Shown here piece by piece: positions 49,623 to 59,858 of a DNA stretch of 64,000 nucleotides. The position numbers were made by a program, and so were the translations under genes. The DNA lies in NCBI GenBank assembly GCA_016218365.1, contig JACREF010000008.1, positions 1 through 64,000 on the forward strand, in the 5' to 3' direction. The stretch comes from Gammaproteobacteria bacterium. GTDB lineage: Bacteria > Pseudomonadota > Gammaproteobacteria > SZUA-140. Positions within the stretch are counted from its first letter, which is position 1, and each line of letters begins with the position of its first letter. The notes under the pieces were generated by a model. The model did not search any database, was not told the DNA's origin, and saw only the letters and a program-made list of their open reading frames with translations.

Positions 49623-51218
49623 ATGCCACCGCCGTCTGTCGTATCGAAAACACCTGCTCCCCCGCTACGGCCAGCTGAATTGACGATGGAACAGTCCGCC
49701 ACGCTGCTCGCGGCTGCACAACTGATCGGCAACTCATCGGATCCGCACGCCACGATCGCCGGCATGTTGCAGCTGCTGTCCGATCACCTCGGCCTGGAGA
49801 AGGCGCGGGTACTGCTGCCGGACCCCGCGAGCGGCGCACTGCATATCAGCCATTCCTGCGGCCTGACCAGCCAGGAGATCGCCCAGGCCGTTTATCAGCC
49901 CGGTGAAGGTGTCACCGGCCGCGTCATGTCCAGCGGCGAATACGCGGTGATCCCCGACATCCATAACGAACCGCGCTATCTCGGCCGGCTCTCCGCGCTG
50001 GCCGCTGCCGACCTGCCGGCGGCCTATATTGCGGTGCCGATCCTGCTCAAGGATGCCCCGATCGGCGTGCTGGCGGCACAACGTGCCCGGCTGCAGTCCG
50101 CCACCGATCTGTCCATGCTGCAGATCTTCGCGGCAATGATCGGCCAACTGCTGCACATCGACAGGCTGAGCCATGACAACACCGCGCCGCCTCAGGACAT
50201 GGAGGATCACCCGGTATCCCGGTCGCCGGTTGAGGATGGCGAGGTCCACGGCATCGTCGGCCGCAGCCCGGCGTTGCGCAATGCGCTGGCCGCTGCCGCC
50301 AAGGCGGCGGCAACGCGGGCGACGGTGATGTTGATCGGCGAATCAGGCTGCGGCAAGGAACGTTTCGCGCGCATGATCCATCTCGCCAGCGAACGCCGCG
50401 ACCAGCCCTTCGTCTGCATCAACTGTGCCGCGATCCCGCCACAACTGCTCGAGGCCGAGCTGTTCGGCCACGAGAAAGGCAGCTTCACCGGTGCCACGGC
50501 CACCCGCAAGGGAAAATTCGAGATTGCCGCCGGCGGCACGCTGTTCCTGGATGAGATCGGCGACATGGCGCCGGATCTGCAGGCCAAACTGCTGCGGGTG
50601 TTGCAGGAAAAAACTATCCAGCGTGTCGGTTCGAACCATGACATTGCGGTCGACGTGCGCATCATCAGCGCCACCAACAAACAGCTCGAGGGCGCGGTCA
50701 AAGCCGGCGACTTCCGTCTCGACCTGTATTACCGGCTCAACGTGCTGCGCATCCAGCTGCCACCGCTGCGCGAACGCCATGGTGACATCAAGCTGCTGGC
50801 GCTGTATTTCCTCGCACGCTACAACCAGCAGCAGTACCGCAATGTGGTCTTCACCCAGCAGGCGCTGCAACGGCTGGATCACTATGACTGGCCCGGCAAT
50901 GTCCGTCAGCTCGAAAACGTCATTGAAAGACTGGTCATCATGACCGACAGCGAACTGATCACCGACAGCGACATCGATCAGCTGCTGAAAACGGAGATCG
51001 ACGTCACCATTGATGAGCTCGGCGATGATGCCGGCTTCGGCGCCGAGCCGAGCGGCGAATCATTCCGCCCCTACCGCAAGGTCAACAGCGATGAACGCAG
51101 CCGCATCATTGCCGCATTGCGCCAGGCCGGCGGCAACAAGACCCAGGCGGCGCGTCTGCTGGACATGAGCAGCCGCCAGCTGCATTACCGTCTGGCCAAG
51201 CTGAAGATCGAGGTATAA
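49623..51218 (+). CDS. Sigma-54-dependent activator (GAF–AAA+–Fis)
   Basis: This is a 531-aa protein, NifA/NorR-like. An N-terminal GAF domain (about 35–180) is followed by a central AAA+ domain: Walker A GESGCGKE, the sigma-54-contact loop GSFTGA (usual GAFTGA), Walker B LFLDEIGD. A Fis-type helix-turn-helix ends it (NKTQAARLLDMSSRQLHYRL). It binds upstream sites and opens sigma-54 promoters. Its placement just downstream of a sigma-54-dependent gene suggests they form one circuit. The first-ATG start is used; an ATG at 49686 is also possible. Confidence 0.9.
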   Translation: MPPPSVVSKTPAPPLRPAELTMEQSATLLAAAQLIGNSSDPHATIAGMLQLLSDHLGLEKARVLLPDPASGALHISHSCGLTSQEIAQAVYQPGEGVTGRVMSSGEYAVIPDIHNEPRYLGRLSALAAADLPAAYIAVPILLKDAPIGVLAAQRARLQSATDLSMLQIFAAMIGQLLHIDRLSHDNTAPPQDMEDHPVSRSPVEDGEVHGIVGRSPALRNALAAAAKAAATRATVMLIGESGCGKERFARMIHLASERRDQPFVCINCAAIPPQLLEAELFGHEKGSFTGATATRKGKFEIAAGGTLFLDEIGDMAPDLQAKLLRVLQEKTIQRVGSNHDIAVDVRIISATNKQLEGAVKAGDFRLDLYYRLNVLRIQLPPLRERHGDIKLLALYFLARYNQQQYRNVVFTQQALQRLDHYDWPGNVRQLENVIERLVIMTDSELITDSDIDQLLKTEIDVTIDELGDDAGFGAEPSGESFRPYRKVNSDERSRIIAALRQAGGNKTQAARLLDMSSRQLHYRLAKLKIEV

Positions 51219-51229
51219 CAGCGCGTCGG

Positions 51230-52351
51230 TCAGCCGGTGACGCCGCCAGCGCGGTGTGTCTTGGCATAATCCGCCAGCCGAACCGGCTGACGGCGCGGGC
51301 CCCAGCTGCCAGGCTGCGCGTCAAAGACACCGGCGCAGTGTGCGCCACAGTGACGGCAGGCGCCGTCCGCGGTCAGCAACCATTCGCTGAGCACATACCA
51401 GTCGCGGCCAATCAGCAGGCCCTTACACTGGTGACAGTAGGTGCTGCCGCCATCCTTGTCATGGACATTGCCGGTGTACGCATACCGCACACCATTGGCC
51501 TGCGCGATCTGCCGTGCGCGCTTCAAGGTCTCCGGCGGGGTCGGCGGCACCTCCCGCATCTTCCAGTCGGGATGAAAGGCGGTGAAATGCATCGGTACGT
51601 CGGGACCAAGTTCATTGACCACCCAGCGCGTCATCGCATCGAGCTCCTGATCGCTGTCGTTGTGCCCCGGGATCAGCAGCGTCGTCAGTTCGAACCAGAC
51701 GCTGCTGTGATGCTTCAGATACACCAGTGTATCGAGCACATCCTGCAGATGCGAACCGGTGACATGTTTATAGAAATGTTCGCTGAAGGCCTTCAGGTCG
51801 ACATTCGCAGCATCAATAAAGCGAAAAAATTCAGCACGTGGCTCGGCACAGATATAACCGGCGGTCACCGCCACGGTCCGGATGCCCTGCTGATGGCAGG
51901 CCGTCGCGACATCGACTGCATATTCCAGAAAGATCACCGGATCGTTGTAGGTGAACGCGACGCTGCGGCAGCCCAGTTCGACCGCGGCACGGGCGATGGT
52001 CTGCGGCGACGCGCTATCTGCCAGCGTGTCGAATTCGCGTGACTTGCTGATGTCCCAGTTCTGGCAGAACTTGCAGGCGAGGTTGCAGCCGGCGGTGCCG
52101 AACGACAACACCGGCGTACCGGGCAGAAAGTGGTTCAGCGGTTTCTTTTCGATCGGGTCGATGCAGTAGCCGCTGGAGCGGCCATAAGTCGTCAGCACGA
52201 TCTGCTCATGCTCGCAGGCACGGACGAAACACAGGCCACGCTGACCTTCATGCAGCTTGCAATAACGCGGACACAGGTCGCATTGCACCCGGCCATCCTC
52301 CAGCCGGTGCCAGTATTTGGTTGCCACCGTGCTGCCATGCTGTGCATCCAT
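51230..52351 (-). CDS. AmmeMemoRadiSam system radical SAM enzyme
   Basis: This is a 373-aa protein. The SAM-binding cluster is GCNLACKFCQNW. An N-terminal four-Cys group (CDLCPRYC) and C-terminal CHQC and CRHCGAHC groups point to extra metal sites. It is the radical SAM member of the conserved trio with MEMO1-type and AMMECR1-type proteins. The ATG at 52351 has AAGGAGGGG before it; a frame from 52369 exists. It is divergent from the other two members. Confidence 0.92.
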   Translation of the reverse strand: MDAQHGSTVATKYWHRLEDGRVQCDLCPRYCKLHEGQRGLCFVRACEHEQIVLTTYGRSSGYCIDPIEKKPLNHFLPGTPVLSFGTAGCNLACKFCQNWDISKSREFDTLADSASPQTIARAAVELGCRSVAFTYNDPVIFLEYAVDVATACHQQGIRTVAVTAGYICAEPRAEFFRFIDAANVDLKAFSEHFYKHVTGSHLQDVLDTLVYLKHHSSVWFELTTLLIPGHNDSDQELDAMTRWVVNELGPDVPMHFTAFHPDWKMREVPPTPPETLKRARQIAQANGVRYAYTGNVHDKDGGSTYCHQCKGLLIGRDWYVLSEWLLTADGACRHCGAHCAGVFDAQPGSWGPRRQPVRLADYAKTHRAGGVTG

Positions 52352-52483
52352 ACACCCCTCCTTGAACACGGTTGCAGACCATGGCCCATGTTGCCATCAT
52401 GACATGATCTGTAGGCGGACGCCCTTGAATTCAAGCCGCTGCCGCTCCACATTAACGAATATTGATCATTACAGGACGCGCTG

Positions 52484-53269
52484 ATGGAACGGATACGCCC
52501 GCCGGCCGTGGCCGGGATGTTTTATCCGCGGGACACCGGCGCACTGCGCATGCTGGTCGATACATTGCTGGCTGGCGCGGCGACCCCGGCGCTGATGCCG
52601 AAGGCGATCATCGCGCCGCACGCCGGCTATGTCTATTCCGGGCCGGTCGCCGCCAGCGCCTACGCCTTGTTGACGCCGTTACGCGACCTCATTCGCAAGG
52701 TGGTTTTGCTCGGCCCCTGCCACCGGGCGCCGCTGCACGGACTGGCGGCACCCGGTGTTGATTTTTTCTCGACCCCGCTGGGCACGATCCCGATCGACCA
52801 GGCAGCCATCACCATGCTGCTGCGGCTGCCCTGCGTGCAACACCTCGATGCGCCCCATGCCAGTGAGCACAGCCTCGAGGTCCAGCTGCCGTTCCTGCAA
52901 CGGGTGCTCGGTGACTTCACGCTGATCCCGCTGGTCGTCGGCAACACCACCGCCACCGACGTAGCGCAGGTGCTGGAGCTGCTGTGGGGCGGCCCCGAGA
53001 CGCTGATCATCATCAGCTCTGACCTGAGCCATTATCTCGATTACCAGGCTGCGCAGCATCTGGACCGCACGACGTCACAGGCAATCGAGGCGCTGGATGA
53101 TACTGCGATCGGTCATGATCAGGCCTGCGGCCGCGTGCCAGTCTGTGGCCTGCTGCAGGTTGCCCAGCGACACGGCCTGCACGGCCAGCTGCTGGACCTG
53201 CGCAACTCCGGCGACACCGCCGGGCCACGCGACCGCGTTGTCGGTTATGGTGCCTATGCCTTCAGTTGA
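52484..53269 (+). CDS. AmmeMemoRadiSam system protein B (MEMO1 family)
   Basis: This is a 261-aa protein with the MEMO1 metal-binding residues in KAIIAPHAGYVYSGPVAA and SEHSLEVQLPFLQ, plus SSDLSHYLDY. It is an iron- or metal-binding dioxygenase-like fold. The reaction within the system is not established. The downstream AMMECR1-type gene starts 23 bp inside its 3' end. Confidence 0.92.
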   Translation: MERIRPPAVAGMFYPRDTGALRMLVDTLLAGAATPALMPKAIIAPHAGYVYSGPVAASAYALLTPLRDLIRKVVLLGPCHRAPLHGLAAPGVDFFSTPLGTIPIDQAAITMLLRLPCVQHLDAPHASEHSLEVQLPFLQRVLGDFTLIPLVVGNTTATDVAQVLELLWGGPETLIIISSDLSHYLDYQAAQHLDRTTSQAIEALDDTAIGHDQACGRVPVCGLLQVAQRHGLHGQLLDLRNSGDTAGPRDRVVGYGAYAFS

Positions 53270-53858
53270 TCGGACAACTTATAGTACCGACGAGCAGCAG
53301 GCGCTGCTGCGGATCGCCTTTGACGCAATCCGTCACGGTCTGCACACCCGTCATGCGCCACCGGCCATCGAGGCCACGCACTATCCACTGACCTTGCAAC
53401 AGAGCGCGGCCTGTTTCGTCACACTGACGCTGGGCGGGGAGCTGCGCGGCTGCATCGGCAGCCTGCAGGCGCACCGGCCGCTGGTCGCCGATGTCGCAGC
53501 CAATGCCCATGCCGCGGCATTCCGTGATCCGCGCTTTGCGCCGTTGTCCGCCCTCGAACTGACACACATCGACTGCCATATCTCGATCCTCGGCCCGCCG
53601 CAACCGATGTGTTTCGACTCCGAGGCCGGGTTGCTGCACCAACTGCGCCCCGGCATCGACGGCCTGATCCTCGAAGAGGCCGGCGGCCAGCGCGCGACCT
53701 TTTTACCTGCGGTCTGGGCATCACTGCCGACGCCGGCGCTGTTTGTGCAGCAGCTGAAACTGAAGGCCGGCCTCAGTGTCAGTCACTGGTCCGCGACGCT
53801 GCGCGCCTGGCGCTATCAGACCCACGGCTTTGAAGGCCAATTTCCAGCTGATTATTAA
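53247..53858 (+). CDS. AmmeMemoRadiSam system protein A (AMMECR1 family)
   Basis: This is a 203-aa protein with the AMMECR1 signature LRGCIGSLQAHRPL and AFRDPRFAPLSALEL. The start is an ATG at 53247 or 53256, both inside the MEMO1-type gene. Its last codon and TAA stop lie inside the left terminal repeat of a MITE-like element, so the original C-terminus may have been changed by the insertion. Confidence 0.9.
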   Translation: MVPMPSVDRTTYSTDEQQALLRIAFDAIRHGLHTRHAPPAIEATHYPLTLQQSAACFVTLTLGGELRGCIGSLQAHRPLVADVAANAHAAAFRDPRFAPLSALELTHIDCHISILGPPQPMCFDSEAGLLHQLRPGIDGLILEEAGGQRATFLPAVWASLPTPALFVQQLKLKAGLSVSHWSATLRAWRYQTHGFEGQFPADY

Positions 53859-54014
53859 GGAAGCTCTGAATAATTCCGTCCTGGAATTCTCAGAGCACGG
53901 AAAGCGGAAAACGTGGTTTTCACTTTCCTTCATTTTCAATGACCTACTGTCATTGAAAATGGCGGCACATCCGTGTGCCGCAGGAACCTCTGAATTGATC
54001 AGGGGTTCCTTAAT
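53854..54014. mobile_element. MITE-like element composed of serial hairpins
   Basis: The terminal repeats are ATTAAGGAAGCTCTGAATAATT at the left and, inverted, AATTGATCAGGGGTTCCTTAAT at the right. Between them lie several successive hairpins, the clearest being ATTTTCAATGAC-N5-GTCATTGAAAAT (12 bp, perfect) and CGGCACA-N4-TGTGCCG. It has no coding capacity. The element overlaps the stop of the AMMECR1 gene. Confidence 0.75.
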
Positions 54015-54234
54015 ATAATCAATTAACTGCCCGCCAAACAGGACACCCCAATAGGTCAATAAACTAAGCATCCACCCTATTTTCTAAGGAGCCTGTACAA
54101 ACGGTCGAAATAGGAGTAAGGATTAATACTTCATAGGTCATTATTTCATATGCGGATTCCACGGAAGGATCGCCCCCCTGCCGGCCTTCTGCCGCAGGGC
54201 GGGTTCGCCGCCATTTTGCTGATGAAAAACACCC
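54015..54234. other. Intergenic region before the GGDEF/EAL gene
   Basis: This 220 bp contains no gene. No clear promoter or ribosome site was found for the downstream gene. Confidence 0.5.
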
Positions 54235-57200
54235 ATGCTGCATGAGTCGCACGATATAGACATCGCCGCCCGACCCGATCCAAAACGGCTGTGGCTATCG
54301 CTTGAGTCGCTGGTATTCCTGCTGGCTCTGTTGACCTTTTATGCCTTCACACGGTGGTCACACCCGGCATCGACCGCGTTGCTCACCGATCTGGCCTGGA
54401 CCCTGGCCAGCCTGGCCGTCGGAATCCGCTGCCTGGTGACCTCACAAAAACTCAATATCGTACAGGCCCGGCCGTGGCTGTATTTCGCCGCTGCCAGCCT
54501 GATGTGGTTTGCCGGCATGGTGCTGTGGGACTATAACGAACTCGGCCGCGAAATCGCTGTACCCTTCCCCAGCCTGTCCGACCTCGGTTTCCAGGGTTTT
54601 GCCGTGCTGTTTCTCGCCGGCATCATCTCGCTGCTACCGCGCAGGTCATCGCTGTTCATGAACATGAAGCAGCTGGGAATGATGGGGGCACTGTGTTGCT
54701 GCCTGATCCTGGCCCATATCATCGCCTTCACGCCGCTGGTCAGATCCGACACCCTGTCGCTGGCATACACGCTAGCCGCACTGGCCTATCCGGTCGTCTA
54801 TATCAGCGTGCTGCTGTATGCCATCTCGATACACTGGCAGGTGATTGCCCGCCAGCGGATATTTACCCTGCTGATATGCGGTTTTGCAGTGCACGCCTTC
54901 ACCAATTCCGTCTATGCCTATGGACTGCTTGGTCACACTTACAACGTGGGCAACCAGATCGATATCCTGTGGCTGGTCGGTTTCTTCCTGATCTATGAGG
55001 CGGCGCGCCAGACTGCAGTATTTTCCGACGCAAGACTGGTCGCTGACCAGCCCGCCGGCACCAAGATGGATCTTATCGGCCTTAGTTATCTGGAGTCCGC
55101 GATTACCCCGCTGGCCCTTTCCGGCGTTGCGCTGATTACCTTCCAGTTCAGGAACAGCCTCACCGAACAGACGCTGCTGTGGAGTCTGCCATTCGGGCTG
55201 ATGTTATCCGCCTTCATCGCCTTGCGTGAGTACTCCAATCTGCACGAGGCCGCTGCCTACAACATCAAGCTGCTGGATAATCAGCGCCGGCTGCAGACAC
55301 TGGTCAACACCATCCCCTACGGCATCCAGGAGACGGATCTGTCCGGCTATATCACCTATGCCAACCAATCACTGCATCACATCCTCGGCGCCGTACCCGG
55401 CCAGCTTGAAGGGATGCACATCCGCAGTCTGTTCATCGATGGCGATGACGCCAAACGGGCCGCCCTCGACATTCGACTGTTGATCAAGGCACGGCCCGAG
55501 CCGCGCCCCTATTATTTCAAGATCAAACGCCTGGACAACAATAAACCGATCACCATCAAGCTGGACTGGAACTACAAATATTCCTCCGACAACAGCCTGT
55601 GCGGATTCATATTCGTCATCAGCGACGTGACAGAACAGCAAAATGCCCAGGATCAGCTGAAACAGGCCGCCGCGGTGTTCGAAAACACCGACGAGGGCGT
55701 CATCATCACCAGCGCCGACAACCGTATCATCTCGGTCAATCGCGCCTTCTGCACCATCACCGGCTACAGCAGCGGCGATGCCGTCGGCAAGGCCACCCAT
55801 TTTCTGCTATCGGACCGCCACGAACCACATGCCATCAACGACCTGCTGCAGCAGGTCCAGGCCCATGATCACTGGCAGGGTGAACTGTGGTACCGGCGCC
55901 GCGGTGGCGCGACGTTCCCGGTATGGCAGACCGTCAGCGTCATCCGTTCCGGCGGCGCCATTACCCATCACGTCCATGTGTTCACTGATATCTCGCCGAT
56001 CAAGGAGTCACAGGAAAAACTCGATTTCCTCGCCCATCACGACCCGCTGACCCAGCTGCCAAACCGGCTGCTGATGATGGACCGTCTCAGCCAGGGCCTG
56101 CAGCGCGCCCGTCGTGACGGCACCATGGTTGCGCTGCTGATGATCGACATGGATCGTTTCAAGGACATCAATGACAGCCTGGGTCATGGCGTCGGCGACA
56201 CCATGCTGCAACAATCCAGTCTGCGCCTCAAGAACTGCCTCAGAAACCAGGATACGGTGGCCCGCCTCGGTGGCGATGAATTTGTCGCCATCCTGGATGA
56301 TATCGTCGATATCGATGATATCTCCCGCATCGCAGCCAAGGTGGTGGAGGCGTTCAAGGAACCCTTCACCATCGATCACCATGTCCTGCACTCCTCTGTC
56401 AGTGTCGGCATCTCGCTGTTCCCCAAGGACGGCCAGGATGAACATATATTAATAAAAAATGCAGATGCTGCGATGTATCGCAGCAAGTCCCATGGCCGCA
56501 ATAACTTCAGCTTCTATTCTGAAGACATGACCGTCGCGGCACAGAAACGGCTGACCACCGAAAATGATCTGCGGCACGCCTTGAATTCAGACCAGCTCAT
56601 TTCGTGGTATCAGCCGCTTATCGATGTCAGCACTGGACACACCATCGGCTTCGAATCATTGCTGCGCTGGAATCATCCGACACGCGGCCTGCTGGCGCCG
56701 GGTGACTTTCTGGAGATCGCTGAAGACACGCGGCTGATCATCCCCATCGGCAAGATCATGCTGAATACGGCCTGCCATCAGTTCCAGCACTGGCGTGAAC
56801 GCGGCTACCTGGTACAACGCATCGCCGTCAACCTGTCCGGGGCCCAGCTACAACAGGATGACATCACCGCCACCGTGGCCGAGGCGCTGTCACGCAGCGG
56901 ACTGCCCGCCGAGTGCCTGGAACTGGAGATCAGTGAGAATTTCGTTGTCCGCGGCGGTGACCAGGCCATAAACCGGTTGCAATCCCTGAGCAAGCTTGGC
57001 ATCTCGCTGTCAATCGACGATTTCGGCACCGGCTATTCATCGCTGAACTACCTGAAACGGCTACCGGTAAACCGGCTGAAGATCGACCGCTCCTTCGTCC
57101 GCGATCTGCCCAATGACCCGCAGGACCGGATCATCAGCCGCGCCATCATCGGTCTGGCACACAATCTCGAGCTGGATATCACCGCCGAGGGTATCGAGAC

Positions 57201-57342
57201 CCCTGAGCAGCTGGCCTATCTCAAGTCTCTGGGCTGCCATGAGGCGCAGGGCTATCTGTTCTCGCCTGCGCTGCATCCCGAGCTGGTAACAAACTATCTG
57301 GACCATCACCAAAATGGTGCCAAGTTTTTCCTGAACATGTAG
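54235..57342 (+). CDS. Membrane-bound PAS–GGDEF–EAL signalling protein
   Basis: This is a 1035-aa protein. It begins with several predicted membrane helices (about 25–330), followed by two PAS domains (about 345–590). A GGDEF domain has intact RLGGDEFVAIL. The EAL domain has FESLLRW in place of EALLRW; DDFGTGYSSLNYLKRL and TAEGIETPEQ are intact. It likely makes and/or breaks c-di-GMP in response to a membrane or redox signal. The changed EAL triad may weaken phosphodiesterase activity. Confidence 0.9.
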   Translation: MLHESHDIDIAARPDPKRLWLSLESLVFLLALLTFYAFTRWSHPASTALLTDLAWTLASLAVGIRCLVTSQKLNIVQARPWLYFAAASLMWFAGMVLWDYNELGREIAVPFPSLSDLGFQGFAVLFLAGIISLLPRRSSLFMNMKQLGMMGALCCCLILAHIIAFTPLVRSDTLSLAYTLAALAYPVVYISVLLYAISIHWQVIARQRIFTLLICGFAVHAFTNSVYAYGLLGHTYNVGNQIDILWLVGFFLIYEAARQTAVFSDARLVADQPAGTKMDLIGLSYLESAITPLALSGVALITFQFRNSLTEQTLLWSLPFGLMLSAFIALREYSNLHEAAAYNIKLLDNQRRLQTLVNTIPYGIQETDLSGYITYANQSLHHILGAVPGQLEGMHIRSLFIDGDDAKRAALDIRLLIKARPEPRPYYFKIKRLDNNKPITIKLDWNYKYSSDNSLCGFIFVISDVTEQQNAQDQLKQAAAVFENTDEGVIITSADNRIISVNRAFCTITGYSSGDAVGKATHFLLSDRHEPHAINDLLQQVQAHDHWQGELWYRRRGGATFPVWQTVSVIRSGGAITHHVHVFTDISPIKESQEKLDFLAHHDPLTQLPNRLLMMDRLSQGLQRARRDGTMVALLMIDMDRFKDINDSLGHGVGDTMLQQSSLRLKNCLRNQDTVARLGGDEFVAILDDIVDIDDISRIAAKVVEAFKEPFTIDHHVLHSSVSVGISLFPKDGQDEHILIKNADAAMYRSKSHGRNNFSFYSEDMTVAAQKRLTTENDLRHALNSDQLISWYQPLIDVSTGHTIGFESLLRWNHPTRGLLAPGDFLEIAEDTRLIIPIGKIMLNTACHQFQHWRERGYLVQRIAVNLSGAQLQQDDITATVAEALSRSGLPAECLELEISENFVVRGGDQAINRLQSLSKLGISLSIDDFGTGYSSLNYLKRLPVNRLKIDRSFVRDLPNDPQDRIISRAIIGLAHNLELDITAEGIETPEQLAYLKSLGCHEAQGYLFSPALHPELVTNYLDHHQNGAKFFLNM

Positions 57343-57419
57343 CCGCACCCCGCTGTCATGCAGGCATACCCTGGCCGCGGCGAACGGGTTATCATGATGC
57401 TTTATTATTCAGGTATGCC

Positions 57420-57914
57420 ATGTCCAACGATGATGACCAACTCCCGCCCAGCAAGTCCCAGCGCAAACGTGATGTCGAGGCGCTGCAGGACCTCGGCGCT
57501 GAACTGGTCCGCCTCAATGCCGACCTGCTGCGCGGCATCGCGTTACCGGAGGCCCTGGCGGATGCCATCCATCAGGCACGCCGCATCACCAGCCATGAAG
57601 GCCGACGTCGTCAGCTGCAATATATCGGCAAGCTGATGCGTACCGTCGACAGCGTGTCGATCCGCGCCCAGCTTGACCAGGCCCTGGGCTCGTCACGGCA
57701 GCACACGGCCCGGCTCCATGCCATCGAGCGGTGGCGGGATCGTCTGCTGGCTGACGATGCGACGCTGACCGAGCTGGTGGCACAGTACCCGCAGATCGAT
57801 CTGCCCGCGCTGCGCACGCTGATCCGTGGCGCGCGCAGCGAACAGGCCGCAGGCCGGCCACCGCGGCAGTTTCGCGCGCTGTTTCAGACCCTGAGCCAGC
57901 TGATCCCGGAATAA
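57420..57914 (+). CDS. darP: Ribosome-associated protein DarP (YjgA)
   Basis: This is a 164-aa helical basic protein with KSQRKRDVEALQDLGAELVRL and the RRRQLQYIGKLMR motif, typical of DarP/YjgA, an assembly factor of the 50S subunit. It follows the GGDEF gene by 77 bp. Confidence 0.92.
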   Translation: MSNDDDQLPPSKSQRKRDVEALQDLGAELVRLNADLLRGIALPEALADAIHQARRITSHEGRRRQLQYIGKLMRTVDSVSIRAQLDQALGSSRQHTARLHAIERWRDRLLADDATLTELVAQYPQIDLPALRTLIRGARSEQAAGRPPRQFRALFQTLSQLIPE

Positions 57915-57947
57915 AAAAAGCCCCCTTTGCTTTGACCCAAAGGGGGC
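57913..57947 (-). terminator. Rho-independent terminator of the amtB transcript
   Basis: On the minus strand GCCCCCTTTG-N8-CAAAGGGGGC is followed by seven T. It lies 60 bp past the amtB stop and overlaps the end of darP. Confidence 0.85.
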
Positions 57948-58008
57948 TTGGTGATCTGTCACCTACCCGTCTGTTCGCAGGCCCTCCCTGGCCATATGCA
58001 GCGAGCTG

Positions 58009-59421
58009 TTACAGGTTGTAGCCGCGTTCGTTGTGCTGCGACAGATCCAGGCCCTCGGTCTCCTGATCATCGCTGACCCGCAGCCCGATGACCTTGTCCA
58101 CCAGCTTCAGGATCACATAGCTGGCCAATGCACAGTAGAGGACTGTCGCCCCGACGCCGATGGCCTGGATGCCGAACTGGCCGCCGATGTCCAGGTCGGC
58201 CTTTGAGCCACCAAGACTGGCGGCGGCAAACACCCCGGTCAGCAACGCCCCGACGATACCACCGATCGCATGGACGCCGAACACATCCAGCGAATCGTCA
58301 TAGCCCATGGCGCGCTTGATCTTCGTCGATGCCAGGAAGCAGATCACGCCAGCTGCCAGGCCAATGGCCAGCGCCCCGCCCGGTCCGACAAAGCCGGAGG
58401 CCGGCGTGATCGCGACCAGACCGGCCACCGCACCGGAGGCGATGCCCAGCACACTCGGCTTGCCATGGGTCAGCCATTCGCTGAACATCCACGCCAATGC
58501 CGCCATGGCGGTGGCAATCTGTGTCACCGCCATCGCCATGCCGGCGGTACCGTTGGCAGCCACGGCGCTGCCGGCGTTAAAGCCAAACCAGCCGACCCAC
58601 AGCAGTGATGCGCCGACCAGCGTCATGGTCAGGTTATGCGGCGGCATCGCGACCTGCGGATAGCCCTTGCGCTTGCCGAGCACCAGCGCCGCCACCAACC
58701 CGGCGATCCCGGCATTGATATGCACCACGGTACCACCGGCAAAATCCAGCACCCCGAGGTCCCACATCAGACCGCCATCACCGCTCCACACCATATGGGC
58801 AATCGGCACATAAACGATCGTGAACCAGATCGCCATGAACCACAGCATGGCCGAGAACTTCATGCGCTCGGCAAAGGCGCCAACGATCAGTGCCGGCGTG
58901 ATGATCGCAAACGTCAGCTGAAAGACCATGAACACCGTCTCGGGGATCGTCATGGTCAGGCTGTCGACGCCAACACCGGCCAGCATCGCCTTGTTCAGCG
59001 ATCCAAAGAACGAATGCAGGTTGGTGACGCCCTTCTCCATGCCCGCGGTATCAAAGGCCAGGCTGTAGCCGTAGATCACCCACAATACCGTAATCAATGA
59101 TGTGATCGCGAAACACTGCATCATTACCGACAGCACGTTCTTGCTGCGCACCATGCCGGCATAGAACAGCGCCAGCCCCGGGATCGTCATCAACAGCACC
59201 AGCGCTGTCGAGGTCAGCATCCACGCGGTGTCACCGGAATTGGCCGTTGGCGCTGGTGCCGCCGGTTCTGCGGCCGCTGGCTCAGTCGTCGCCGCTTCGG
59301 CCGCCAGCGGCATCTCCGTCGGCACTGCACCCGTTGCCGGGGCCGTCAGCTCATCGGCCATTACCCATGGCATCACCAGCAGCGATGCCAGTACCACACC
59401 CAACCATCTTGAAACTTTCAT
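58009..59421 (-). CDS. amtB: Ammonium transporter AmtB
   Basis: This is a 470-aa protein with a signal peptide and a Pro/Ala-rich linker, then about eleven membrane helices. The conserved conducting histidines lie in VVHINAGIAGLV and FGVHAIGGIVGA. It transports ammonium and is blocked by GlnK. It follows glnK by 17 bp on the same strand. Confidence 0.95.
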   Translation of the reverse strand: MKVSRWLGVVLASLLVMPWVMADELTAPATGAVPTEMPLAAEAATTEPAAAEPAAPAPTANSGDTAWMLTSTALVLLMTIPGLALFYAGMVRSKNVLSVMMQCFAITSLITVLWVIYGYSLAFDTAGMEKGVTNLHSFFGSLNKAMLAGVGVDSLTMTIPETVFMVFQLTFAIITPALIVGAFAERMKFSAMLWFMAIWFTIVYVPIAHMVWSGDGGLMWDLGVLDFAGGTVVHINAGIAGLVAALVLGKRKGYPQVAMPPHNLTMTLVGASLLWVGWFGFNAGSAVAANGTAGMAMAVTQIATAMAALAWMFSEWLTHGKPSVLGIASGAVAGLVAITPASGFVGPGGALAIGLAAGVICFLASTKIKRAMGYDDSLDVFGVHAIGGIVGALLTGVFAAASLGGSKADLDIGGQFGIQAIGVGATVLYCALASYVILKLVDKVIGLRVSDDQETEGLDLSQHNERGYNL

Positions 59422-59438
59422 AACTTATCCCCCGACTG

Positions 59439-59858
<420 letters not shown>

